From positions 186,001 through 250,000 of the forward strand of contig JADKHE010000004.1 of the NCBI GenBank assembly GCA_016721925.1: 64,000 nucleotides of DNA, given 5' to 3'. The stretch comes from Candidatus Skiveiella danica. Its GTDB lineage: Bacteria > Pseudomonadota > Gammaproteobacteria > Burkholderiales > Burkholderiaceae_C. The notes beneath the pieces were generated by a model. The model saw only the letters and a list, made by a program, of their open reading frames with translations, had not been told where the DNA came from and searched no databases. Of this stretch, positions 41,926 to 50,068 are shown piece after piece (the first letter of the stretch is position 1; each line of letters starts with the position of its first letter). Position numbers and translations under genes: made by a program.

Positions 41926-42903
41926 ATGCACACATTGAAACGCGTGGTGATCGCGGCATGCTTTGCTGCCACGGGCTTGCTGTCATGGCCGCAGGCATTC
42001 GCCCAGGCGTGGCCCCATCGCCAGCCGATCAAGCTGGTTGCGGTCTTTCCACCGGGCGGATCGGTGGATCAGGTCGCCCGCATCCTGGCGGTTCCGCTGG
42101 CGGCGCAACTGGGCACCACTGTCATTGTGGAGAACAAGGGCGGCGCCTCGGGGTCGATCGGCGCCGCCGCCGTGGCCGCCGCGCCCCCGGACGGCTACAC
42201 CTTTGCCGTGGTGTTTGACACCTTCGGCGTGAACCCTGCGCTGATTCCGGGCATGCCCTATGACTCCCGCAAGGATCTCGACCCCGTCGTTCTGGTGGGA
42301 ACCTCGCCCATGGTGCTGGCGACCTATGCCGGGTCTGAATACAAGACCTTTGCCGACGTGGTGGGCGCTGCCAAGGCCAAAAAGAACGTCAGCTACGGCT
42401 CCATCGGCTCCGGCAGCCTGGGCCATCTGGCGATGGCCCTTCTGGGCAAGAATGGCCAGATGGACTGGCAGCACATTCCCTACAAGGGCGGCGGCCCGTT
42501 GATGACCGACGCCGTGGCCGGCCACGTGCCGCTGTCCATCGGCTCGGTCTTCCTGATCAAGCCGCACATCGACAACAAGCGCGTGCGTCCGCTGGCCGTC
42601 ACCACCAGCAAGCGCTCGCCCGATCTGCCCGATGTACCGACCATGGCCGAAAGCGGCTTTGCCGGATTCGATGCGCCCGCGTGGTGGGCGATCCTGGCGC
42701 CGGCCAGGACCCCGCCCGAGATCCTCAGGCGCATGAACGAGGAGATCAACAAGGCGCTGCGCAACCCGGAGATTGCCAGGAAGCTCGACGCCCAAGGCAT
42801 CGATGTGGTGGGGGGCACGCCTGAGAGCGCCCGCGTCTTCATCGAGCGCCAGATGGACATCTGGGCCAAGGTGGTGAAGGACAACGGCATCAAGGCCGAC
42901 TGA
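41926..42903 (+). CDS. Tripartite tricarboxylate transporter substrate-binding protein (Bug/TctC family)
   Basis: A 325-residue periplasmic protein with a signal peptide (VVIAACFAATGLLSWPQAFA) and the Bug-family motifs PIKLVAVFPPGGSVDQVAR, VIVENKGGASGSIGA and GMPYDSRKDLDPVVLVG. Bug proteins bind carboxylates and are very numerous in Burkholderiales. No TctA/TctB membrane genes are near, so it is an orphan. The ATG at 41926 has AAGGGA upstream. Confidence 0.93.
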   Translation: MHTLKRVVIAACFAATGLLSWPQAFAQAWPHRQPIKLVAVFPPGGSVDQVARILAVPLAAQLGTTVIVENKGGASGSIGAAAVAAAPPDGYTFAVVFDTFGVNPALIPGMPYDSRKDLDPVVLVGTSPMVLATYAGSEYKTFADVVGAAKAKKNVSYGSIGSGSLGHLAMALLGKNGQMDWQHIPYKGGGPLMTDAVAGHVPLSIGSVFLIKPHIDNKRVRPLAVTTSKRSPDLPDVPTMAESGFAGFDAPAWWAILAPARTPPEILRRMNEEINKALRNPEIARKLDAQGIDVVGGTPESARVFIERQMDIWAKVVKDNGIKAD

Positions 42904-42927
42904 AGCACCCGCACCGGCGCCCGGGTG

Positions 42928-43473
42928 TCAGGCCTCCGGCGACACCCCGAGCGCCACCAGAAAACGGGCCACCATGTTGTAGGTGGCGATCGCGCTGGTG
43001 AGTTCCACGATTGCGGTGGTGTCGAAGTGCCGCTGCAGGGCGGCAAAGACCTCGTCCTGCACCGTCACGTCCAGCGTCATCTGGGCGGCGTACTGGATGA
43101 CCCGGCTTTCGACCACGCCCAGCGCCGGCTCCGCGGGCAAGCTCCGGGGATCCGCCTTCACATGGCGGTTCAGGGCGTCGAGTTCGTCCTGTGTGCCGCC
43201 GGCCTTCAGGAAGTCCGGTGCGTGGTGGTGGTATTCGTATTCGGCGCCCGTCAGCAGCGCCACGGTGCAAATGCCCAGTTCCCGCAGCTTCCAGCTGGTG
43301 GGCAGCTCGCTGCGCACCGCCTTGAGATAGACGTTCCAGCCGCGCGCCAGCGGTTCGCTCCACAGCAGCGCACGGTCCAGGTTGATCAGTGCGCCTCCGC
43401 GGCGGGCCCGGATGGCGTCGACCAGATCGGCGGGCTGGGGTTTGCGTTCGGGGGTCCAGTCAGGAATGCGCAT
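42928..43473 (-). CDS. Carboxymuconolactone decarboxylase-family (AhpD-like fold) protein without catalytic cysteines
   Basis: A 181-residue helical protein. The family segment reads LGICTVALLTGAEYEYHHHA, then PDFLKAGG, with the E-x-x-x-H arrangement of CMD proteins, but the CxxC pair of peroxidase-type AhpD is absent. The C-terminus AIVELTSAIATYNMVARFLV is typical. The substrate is unknown. The ATG at 43473 was chosen; the frame to 43518 adds non-homologous residues. Confidence 0.82.
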   Translation of the reverse strand: MRIPDWTPERKPQPADLVDAIRARRGGALINLDRALLWSEPLARGWNVYLKAVRSELPTSWKLRELGICTVALLTGAEYEYHHHAPDFLKAGGTQDELDALNRHVKADPRSLPAEPALGVVESRVIQYAAQMTLDVTVQDEVFAALQRHFDTTAIVELTSAIATYNMVARFLVALGVSPEA

Positions 43474-43541
43474 GGGGGTAACTTTCGTGCCGGCAGGGAC
43501 GGCGCAGGTGGAAAACACGGGGATCAGGGGATAATTCTTTC

Positions 43542-44465
43542 ATGAAGATCCGCTTCACCAAAATGCAGGGCGCCGGCAATGATTTCGTCGTGCTGGACGA
43601 AACCCGCGACCGCCTGAACCTCTCGGCCGGGCAATACCGGTTCCTGGCGGACCGGCATTTCGGTGTCGGTGCCGACCAGATCCTTACCGTGCGGCCCGCG
43701 CCGGAGGGCGTGGCCGGGCAGGGGCTGGACTTCGAATACGTGATCCACAACGCCGACGGCGGCGAGGTCGAGCACTGCGGCAACGGCGCGCGCTGCTTCG
43801 TGCGCTATGTGCGCGAGAAGGGCCTGACGGCCAAGGACGCGGTGAAGGTCAAGGTGGTGGGCGGCGTGCTGGAGCTGCGCCAGAACCCCGACGGCCGCGT
43901 CACGGTGGACATGGGCGCGCCAGTGTTCGATCTGAAGCGCATTCCGTTCGAGCCCACCGGACTGGAGGCCCGATCGCAGGGCAGCTGGCAGGTCTGGCCG
44001 CTCGACATTGAAGAAAAACAAGACCATCCCAGCGCCAACCGGTCCGATTCTGCTCCTGTTTTAGTAGCGGTTCTGTCGATGGGCAATCCGCATGCGGTGC
44101 AGGTGGTGGACGACGTGGACACCGCGCCGGTGCAGACCCAGGGCGCGCGCGTCGAGCGCCATCCGGCCTTTCCGCGGCGGGTGAACGCCGGCTTCATGCA
44201 GGTCGTCAGCCGATCGCGCATTCGCCTGCGCGTCTTCGAGCGCGGCGCCGGCGAGACGCTGGCCTGTGGCACCGGCGCCTGCGCCGCGGTGGTGGCGGGC
44301 ATCCGCCTCGGGCTGCTCGACCGCCGTGTCGACGTCGAGACCCGGGGCGGGCGGCTGACCATCGAGTGGGCCGGCGCCAGGGGCGACCTGGCGGCGCCGG
44401 TGCTGATGACGGGCCCGGCCACGACCGTGTTCGAAGGCGAGATCGACATTCCTGAACTGACCTGA
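43542..44465 (+). CDS. dapF: Diaminopimelate epimerase (with an internal insertion)
   Basis: A 307-residue enzyme that converts LL-DAP to meso-DAP for lysine and peptidoglycan. The two catalytic Cys are in HCGNGARC (Cys79) and ACGTGACA (Cys242). Residues 157-173 (EEKQDHPSANRSDSAPV) are encoded by repeat R7 and lie between WPLDI and VAVLSMGNPHAVQVVDD, where other DapF proteins have only a few residues. The insertion lies away from the two catalytic motifs. First gene of the conserved dapF-DUF484-xerC cluster. Confidence 0.95.
   Translation: MKIRFTKMQGAGNDFVVLDETRDRLNLSAGQYRFLADRHFGVGADQILTVRPAPEGVAGQGLDFEYVIHNADGGEVEHCGNGARCFVRYVREKGLTAKDAVKVKVVGGVLELRQNPDGRVTVDMGAPVFDLKRIPFEPTGLEARSQGSWQVWPLDIEEKQDHPSANRSDSAPVLVAVLSMGNPHAVQVVDDVDTAPVQTQGARVERHPAFPRRVNAGFMQVVSRSRIRLRVFERGAGETLACGTGACAAVVAGIRLGLLDRRVDVETRGGRLTIEWAGARGDLAAPVLMTGPATTVFEGEIDIPELT
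44018..44071 (+). repeat. Dispersed hairpin repeat, copy R7 (inside dapF)
   Basis: AGACCATCCCAGCGCCAACC, GGTC, then CGATTC and TGCTCCTGTTTTAGTAGC. The GACC...GGTC arms and the TGCT...AGTAGC tail agree with the other copies. It is translated in frame in dapF. Confidence 0.7.
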
Positions 44466-44473
44466 GACCCTCC

Positions 44474-45157
44474 ATGACCTCTTCTGCCATGAACCCGATC
44501 ACCGAAGACGACATTGCCGATTTCCTGCTGAACACGCCGGATTTCTTTGGCCGCCATGCGGAGCTGCTGTCGGCCGTGCTGCTGACCAGCCCGCACGGCA
44601 ACCGCGCCGTGAGCCTGCAGGAGCGCCAGGCCGAAATGCTGCGCGAGAAGATCAAGCTGCTGGAGCACCGGATCATGGACATGATCCGCCACGGCAACGA
44701 GAACATGATCATTTCCGACCGCCTGCAACGCTGGGCGCGCAGGCTGTTCCTGACCGCTTCGCCGCAGGCGCTGCCCCACGCCATGGCCGAGGGCCTGCAG
44801 GAGGAATTCATGGTGCCGCAGGTGGCCGTCAAGGTATGGGGTGTGGCCGATGCCTTTGCCGGCGAGCCCTTCGCCCAGGGTGTCAGCAACGATGTGAAGA
44901 GCCTGGCTTCGTCGCTGATGGCGCCCTATGTGGGGGCCAACGCCGGCTTCGAAGCCGTGGTCTGGCTGCCGGACGCCAGCCGGGTCGCCTCGGTGGCGCT
45001 GATTGCGCTGCGCAACGGCACCGATCCGCAGGCTTTTGGCCTGATGGTGCTGGCCTCGCCCGATTCGCAACGCTTCCATGCCGGCATGGGCACCGATTTC
45101 CTGGAGCGCATGGCCGAACTGGGCAGCGCCGCGCTGTCGCGGCTGCGTCCAGCCTGA
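44474..45157 (+). CDS. DUF484 family protein (GAF-like)
   Basis: 227 residues. The segments IADFLLNTPDFFGRHAELLS, NRAVSLQERQAEMLREKIKL and a C-terminal GAF-like domain (FGLMVLASPDSQRFHAGMG, then TDFLERMAELGSAALSRL) identify DUF484 (E. coli YigA). Its function is unknown. It sits between dapF and xerC in many proteobacteria. It begins 8 bases after dapF and ends immediately before the xerC frame. Confidence 0.9.
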   Translation: MTSSAMNPITEDDIADFLLNTPDFFGRHAELLSAVLLTSPHGNRAVSLQERQAEMLREKIKLLEHRIMDMIRHGNENMIISDRLQRWARRLFLTASPQALPHAMAEGLQEEFMVPQVAVKVWGVADAFAGEPFAQGVSNDVKSLASSLMAPYVGANAGFEAVVWLPDASRVASVALIALRNGTDPQAFGLMVLASPDSQRFHAGMGTDFLERMAELGSAALSRLRPA

Positions 45158-45178
45158 GTGCGCCTGCAGCGGCGCCCG

Positions 45179-46213
45179 ATGCCCATGGAACCGACGCCGG
45201 CCGATGACGAGCCGCAGGCGGCTGCGGTCCCTGGGACGGTGCCGCCCCTGGTCGAGCGGTATCTGGAGCATGTGCGCGTCGAAAAGCGCCTGGCCGCGCG
45301 CACCGTGGAGCTGTACCGGCTGGACCTGATCCGGCTGACCGAGGCGGCGCTTGCGGCCGGCGTGGCACTGCCCGAAGTCCAGAACCATCACATCCGGCGC
45401 TGGGTGGCGCAGATGCACAGCGGCGGGCGCAGCGCCCGCGGCATCGCGCTGATTCTGTCAGGCTGGCGCGGGTTTTACCGCTGGCTGGGGCGTGAGGCTC
45501 TGGTAGCCGCCAATCCGGTGCAGGACGTCCGCGCCCCGCGCGCAGCCCGCCTGCTGCCCAAGGCACTCGGGGTGGACGAAGCGGTGCAGTTGGCCAGCCA
45601 CCACCAGGCGCCGGACGATCTCTGGCTGGAAGCCCGCGATGCGGCGATGGTGGAGCTGCTCTACGGCTGTGGCCTGCGCGTGGGCGAGCTGGTGGGCCTG
45701 GATGTGAAGGCCAGTGTCGGTGCCGAACGCGGCGGACGTGGCTGGATCGATCTGCAAGCCGCCGAGGTCCATGTGCTCGGCAAAGGCGGCAAGCGGCGCA
45801 GCGTGCCCTTGGGTGGCGCCGCCCGCCTTGCGCTCGCCCGCTGGCTGGCCGTGCGCGGGGCGCCGGGCGCGGAGGGAACCGCCAGCGAGGCGACGGCGCT
45901 GTTCCCGGGCCGGCACGGCACCCGGCTCACGGCGCAGTCGGTCTGGCAGCGTCTGCGCCGGCGCAGCCAGCTGGCCGGGCTGGCCACCCCGGTGCACCCG
46001 CACATGCTGCGGCATTCCTTTGCCAGTCACCTGCTGCAGTCCAGTGGCGACCTGCGTGCCGTGCAAGAACTGCTCGGACACGCCAGCATCACAAGCACGC
46101 AGGTCTACACCCGCTTGGACTTCCAGCATCTGGCGCGTGCCTACGACGCGGCCCATCCGCGCGCGAAGATTCGTGGCGGTGGTTCCGGCGGCCAGGGCGA
46201 ACCCGGCGGCTGA
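45179..46213 (+). CDS. xerC: Tyrosine recombinase XerC
   Basis: XerC resolves chromosome dimers at dif together with XerD. The C-terminal catalytic residues are visible: Arg in YGCGLRVGELVGLD, Lys in LGKGGKRRSVPLG, HxxR in HPHMLRHSFASHLLQ, His in LGHASI and the nucleophilic Tyr in TQVYTRLD. The N-terminal SAM-like DNA-binding domain begins VERYLEHVRVEKRLAARTVE. The ATG at 45179 was used; a GTG at 45158, touching the DUF484 stop, is an alternative. About 344 residues, slightly long at the C-terminus (Gly-rich tail). Confidence 0.93.
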   Translation: MPMEPTPADDEPQAAAVPGTVPPLVERYLEHVRVEKRLAARTVELYRLDLIRLTEAALAAGVALPEVQNHHIRRWVAQMHSGGRSARGIALILSGWRGFYRWLGREALVAANPVQDVRAPRAARLLPKALGVDEAVQLASHHQAPDDLWLEARDAAMVELLYGCGLRVGELVGLDVKASVGAERGGRGWIDLQAAEVHVLGKGGKRRSVPLGGAARLALARWLAVRGAPGAEGTASEATALFPGRHGTRLTAQSVWQRLRRRSQLAGLATPVHPHMLRHSFASHLLQSSGDLRAVQELLGHASITSTQVYTRLDFQHLARAYDAAHPRAKIRGGGSGGQGEPGG

Positions 46214-46312
46214 ACCCAAGGGGCCGGTCGCGCGCCGGATCGGCTCCTTCCGGGACGGCTCCCCCTTGCATCACGTCGGCGGGCGCGCATCCGGCGCAAC
46301 GACAATACCTCG

Positions 46313-47500
46313 ATGAAAACCATCCGTCTCAAAGAAGGCAAGGAACGCTCCCTGCTGCGCCGCCACCCCTGGATATTTGATTCGGCCGTCGCCCGCGGCG
46401 GGGCTGACGCCGGCGAAACGGTGCGCGTCGAGTCGCACGCCGGTGACTTCCTGGCCTGGGCGGCGTTCAGCCCCACTTCGCGGATCCGCGCCCGGGCCTG
46501 GAGCTTTGACGAACAGCAGCGCATTGACGCCGCGTTTCTGGGCACGCTCATCGAGCGCGCGGTGCGCACGCGCGAGCTGTTCGACATCCGCAGCGACGGC
46601 CTGCGCCTGATCCATGGTGAATCCGATGGCCTGCCCGGCCTGATCGTCGACCGTTATAGCGACACGCTGGTGGCGCAGTTCACCTCCTGCGGCGTCGAGC
46701 GCTGGAAGGGTGTGATCGCCGACGCCCTGCTGCGCACCACCGGGCTGAGCCGCTTGTACGAGCGCTCCGATGCCAGCGCGCGCACGCTGGAGGGCTTGCC
46801 GGAGGCCACCGGCTGGCTGCGCGGCGACGGCCCCACCGAGCTGGGCATCCGCGAACACGACTGGCGCCTGACGCTGGACATCGCCACCGGCCACAAGACC
46901 GGCTTCTACCTGGACCAGCGCGACAGCCGGGCGCGCTTTGCTGCGCACGCTCGCCATCGGGGCTTTCAGCGCGTGCTCAACTGTTATTGCTACACCGGCG
47001 GCTTCACGGTGGCGGCGCTGGCCGGTGGGGCGGCCCACGTGACCTCCATCGACTCGTCGGCGCCGGCGCTGACGCGGGCGCGGGCCCATGTGGCGCTCAA
47101 TGGTTTCGAGGCGGCGCGGGCCGATTTTCTGGACGCCGACGTCAACGCCTCGCTGCGTGCCTTCATCGAGGCGGGGCGCAGCTTCGACGCCATCGTGCTG
47201 GATCCGCCGAAATTCGCGCCTACTGCTGCCCACGCCGAACGGGCGGCACGCGCCTACAAGGACATCAACCGGCTGGCCTTCAAGCTGCTGGAGCCTGGCG
47301 GCGAACTGTTCACCTATTCCTGCTCCGGCGGCATCAGCGCCGACCTGTTTCACAAGATCGTCGCCTCGGCCGGCATCGACGCCGGCGTGGAGGGTTGCAT
47401 CAGCGAACGGCTGCAGGGTGCGCCCGACCACCCGATGACCGTCCATTTCCCCGAGGGCGAGTACCTGAAGGGCCTGGTGGTGGTCAAAAAGCCGCTTTGA
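46313..47500 (+). CDS. rlmI: 23S rRNA m5C methyltransferase RlmI-like (PUA plus class I MTase)
   Basis: 395 residues. An N-terminal PUA-like domain (RLKEGKERSLLRRHPWIFDS) is followed by a RlmI-type linker (FYLDQRDSRARFAAHA) and the SAM-binding core NCYCYTGGFTVAALAGGAAH. The catalytic region includes DAIVLDPPKFAP and FTYSCSGGIS. E. coli RlmI methylates C1962 of 23S rRNA. The ATG at 46313 is preceded by a GACAAT -10-like element. Confidence 0.9.
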   Translation: MKTIRLKEGKERSLLRRHPWIFDSAVARGGADAGETVRVESHAGDFLAWAAFSPTSRIRARAWSFDEQQRIDAAFLGTLIERAVRTRELFDIRSDGLRLIHGESDGLPGLIVDRYSDTLVAQFTSCGVERWKGVIADALLRTTGLSRLYERSDASARTLEGLPEATGWLRGDGPTELGIREHDWRLTLDIATGHKTGFYLDQRDSRARFAAHARHRGFQRVLNCYCYTGGFTVAALAGGAAHVTSIDSSAPALTRARAHVALNGFEAARADFLDADVNASLRAFIEAGRSFDAIVLDPPKFAPTAAHAERAARAYKDINRLAFKLLEPGGELFTYSCSGGISADLFHKIVASAGIDAGVEGCISERLQGAPDHPMTVHFPEGEYLKGLVVVKKPL

Positions 47501-47517
47501 AGCCGTTTTATGCAAAA

Positions 47518-47573
47518 AATGGCATCAACCCAGCGCAATTTGGTCATATCTTGCTACTTTAAACATAGCGTTT
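47518..47573 (+). repeat. Dispersed hairpin repeat, copy R8
   Basis: AATGGCATCAACCCAGCGCA, ATTTGGTCATATC and then TTGCTACTTTAAACATAGCG. It follows rlmI by 17 bases and precedes the GTPase gene; the rest of the 47501-47685 gap shows nothing else. Confidence 0.6.
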
Positions 47574-47685
47574 ACGAGTGCCCGACTGGCGCTGTTCCCT
47601 GACGACGGGGTCCGGCAACCCGGTTCAAGGGCCGCTACACTCCCCCATCTTCGCGGCCATCCGGCCGAAATTGCAGGTTTCACCC

Positions 47686-48729
47686 ATGAGTCTCATTCCC
47701 GCCACCATCCTCACCGGCTTCCTCGGCTCGGGCAAGACCACGCTGCTCAAGCGGGTGCTGTCCGAAGCGCATGGGCAGAAGATCGCCGTGATCGAGAACG
47801 AGTTCGGCGAGGAGAACATCGACAACGACATCCTTGTCGCCGACACCAGCGAACAGATCATCCAGATGAGCAACGGCTGCATCTGCTGCACCATCCGCGA
47901 GGACCTGCGCGCCACCTTGCAGGATCTGGCCCAGAAGAAGCGCAAGGGCGAACTGGATTTCGAGCGCGTGGTGATCGAGACCACCGGCCTGGCCGACCCC
48001 GGCCCGGTGGCGCAGACCTTTTTCATGGACGACGAGATCGCCGAGAGCTACCTGCTCGACTCCATCCTGACGCTGGTGGACGCCAAGCACGCCAACCAGC
48101 AGCTCGATGACCGCCAGGAAGCCCGGCGCCAGGTCGGGTTCGCCGACCAGATCTTCATCAGCAAGGCCGATCTGGTGTCCCAGGAGGATCTGGAAGCGCT
48201 GCAACACCGCCTCAGACACATGAACCCGCGGGCGCCCCAGAAGGCGGTGCATTTCGGGGAGGTGGCGCTGACTGAGGTGTTCGACCTGCGCGGCTTCAAC
48301 CTGAATGCCAAGCTCGACATTGACCCTGACTTCCTGACGGAAGACGATCACGCCCACCACGACCATGAACATGGCGAGAACTGTGACCATCCTTCTCACG
48401 GGCACGGCGCCGGGCATCACCACCACCATGACGACGATGTGAAGAGCTTTGTCTTTCGCAGCGACCGGGCCTTCGATCCGGCCCGCCTGGAAGACTTCCT
48501 CGGCGCCATCGTCAATATCTACGGGCCGCGGATGCTGCGCTACAAGGGTGTGCTGAACATGGCCGGAACGGATCGCAAGGTGATTTTCCAGGGCGTGCAC
48601 CAGCTCATGGGCAGCGACCTGGGCCCGCGCTGGGGCGACGGCGAGAAAAAAGCCAGCAAAATGGTATTCATCGGCATCGACCTGCCCAAGGACATCCTGT
48701 TGCAGGGGCTTGAGCAGAGTCTGGTCTGA
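47686..48729 (+). CDS. COG0523 (CobW/ZNG1-like) GTPase
   Basis: 347 residues. The P-loop is TGFLGSGKTTLL. The metal-binding CxCC motif is GCICCTI, and switch/G motifs ETTGLADPGPV and SKAD are present. A His/Asp-rich loop (HDHEHGENCDHPSHGHGAG, HHHHHDDD) follows, then the CobW C-terminal domain. COG0523 proteins are metal chaperones, some inserting zinc or cobalt. The neighbouring dksA, which has lost most of its zinc ligands, is the sort of partner seen in zinc-starvation loci, but no Zur box was found. The ATG at 47686 is the family start. Confidence 0.9.
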   Translation: MSLIPATILTGFLGSGKTTLLKRVLSEAHGQKIAVIENEFGEENIDNDILVADTSEQIIQMSNGCICCTIREDLRATLQDLAQKKRKGELDFERVVIETTGLADPGPVAQTFFMDDEIAESYLLDSILTLVDAKHANQQLDDRQEARRQVGFADQIFISKADLVSQEDLEALQHRLRHMNPRAPQKAVHFGEVALTEVFDLRGFNLNAKLDIDPDFLTEDDHAHHDHEHGENCDHPSHGHGAGHHHHHDDDVKSFVFRSDRAFDPARLEDFLGAIVNIYGPRMLRYKGVLNMAGTDRKVIFQGVHQLMGSDLGPRWGDGEKKASKMVFIGIDLPKDILLQGLEQSLV

Positions 48730-48981
48730 CCTGATTGTTTTGATTTGGAGCTGGGAGGCTCGATGTTTGTCTCGATTCTGCAACTGATGGGCCTGCCTTT
48801 CGGCAAGCCGATACAATCGCGCCCCGAACCGGACCAGGTGTCCGGCCCCACCGATAAGCCCTCTAACCGTGACAAGAAGGGTACCAACCGGCGCAATGAA
48901 GACCGTGTGTTGCCGGAACAGGGACTGCCAGCCGGTGCGCATCCGGAATCCGCGCAGGCCGGCGCATCGAGGAGACAGGAA

Positions 48982-50022
48982 TTGAAAGCACAAACCGCCA
49001 AGCCGGCAGCCCAGGCCAAGGCGTCCGCGCCAGCCGATACCAAGAAAAAAGGGGTTCAGCCTGCGGCCAAGCCTGCGGCCAAGCCTGCGGCCAAGCCTGC
49101 GGCCAAGCCTGCGGCCAAGCCTGCGGCCAAGCCTGCGGCCAAGCCTGCGGCCAAGCCTGCGGCCAAGCCTGCGGCCAAGACATCCGCCAAACCGGTCAGC
49201 CCGCCCGCCAAGACGGTGGCAAAACCCAAAGCGGTACCGCCGGCCGTTGAATCGACCGGTCGCAAGCCTTCGGCTGTCCCGAAACCGGTCAAAGCTCCTG
49301 CTGCGGCGCCCGGCAAGCCGGCGCCATCCGCGCCCAAGCCGGATCCCGCTTCCGAAATCAGAACCACACCTGCAACGTCGCCCCAGGCGGTGCCCAAGAT
49401 GGCTGCAACGCCGCCGCCCGTGCCCGCCAAGGCGGGGCGCCCTTCGAGGCTGTCGCAGATCACCGTGCCGTCCATGGCCCAGTCCGTGGCCTCCACGGCT
49501 GCAAAAGCCAGTTACACCAATACCATGTCCTCTCCCGTACTGACCCCACCGACCTATATTCCCGCCAGGAAAGATCCCAAGCTCGCCAACAACTGGAAAT
49601 CCAAGCCCGCCGAACAGTTGACTGATGCCGAAGTGCTCGCCATGCCGGACGAGGAGTACATGAACGACAAGCAGATGGCCTTCTTCCGCGGCAAGCTGCT
49701 GCAGCTCAAGCAAGGCATCCTCAGCAATGCCGGCGAAACCACCGAGCATCTCCGGGCCGACACCGTGATCGTCCCCGATCCCGCTGATCGCGCCACGATC
49801 GAGGAAGAGCATGCCCTGGAGTTGCGCACCCGTGATCGGGAGCGCAAGCTGCTGAAGAAGATCGAGCAGTCGATCATCCGCATCGATGCCGGCGACTACG
49901 GGTATTGCGATGAGACGGGCGAGCCGATTGGCGTGGGGCGCCTGCTGGCGCGACCGACGGCAACCCTGTCGCTGGAAGCGCAGCAGCGCAGGGAACTCAA
50001 ACAGAAGATGTTCGGGGACTGA
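48982..50022 (+). CDS. dksA: RNA polymerase-binding DksA, long (PAAK)n N-terminal tail, single zinc Cys
   Basis: DksA binds the RNA polymerase secondary channel and acts with ppGpp. The C-terminal 140 residues are DksA (YIPARKDPKLANNWKSKPAE, YMNDKQMAFFRGKLLQLKQG, EHALELRTRDRERKLLKKIE). The zinc finger keeps only one of four Cys (YCDETGEPIGVGRL and ARPTATLSLEAQ), as in DksA2-like proteins. Before it lies a long Lys/Ala/Pro-rich tail with ten PAAK units. The TTG at 48982 was chosen because GAGGAG stands 8 bases upstream; the ATG at 48763 (with GGGAGG) and the TTG at 48745 are possible. A TACAAT at 48811 could be the -10 of a promoter with a leader. Confidence 0.85.
   Translation: MKAQTAKPAAQAKASAPADTKKKGVQPAAKPAAKPAAKPAAKPAAKPAAKPAAKPAAKPAAKPAAKTSAKPVSPPAKTVAKPKAVPPAVESTGRKPSAVPKPVKAPAAAPGKPAPSAPKPDPASEIRTTPATSPQAVPKMAATPPPVPAKAGRPSRLSQITVPSMAQSVASTAAKASYTNTMSSPVLTPPTYIPARKDPKLANNWKSKPAEQLTDAEVLAMPDEEYMNDKQMAFFRGKLLQLKQGILSNAGETTEHLRADTVIVPDPADRATIEEEHALELRTRDRERKLLKKIEQSIIRIDAGDYGYCDETGEPIGVGRLLARPTATLSLEAQQRRELKQKMFGD
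49060..49179 (+). repeat. 12-bp tandem repeat, ten perfect copies, in dksA
   Basis: CCTGCGGCCAAG is repeated exactly ten times (120 bp), encoding ten PAAK units. All copies are identical, so slippage is recent or frequent. A change in copy number would keep the frame. The long antisense frames over this stretch are artefacts of the repeat. Confidence 0.97.
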
Positions 50023-50068
50023 GGAATACCCCAGCACGGCTCTTGCTGTACCGTGAGACACTAGCGTC

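Noticed and set aside
49060..49179. A CRISPR-like array.
   Set aside because: It is a gapless 12-bp tandem repeat with no spacers, inside a coding frame.
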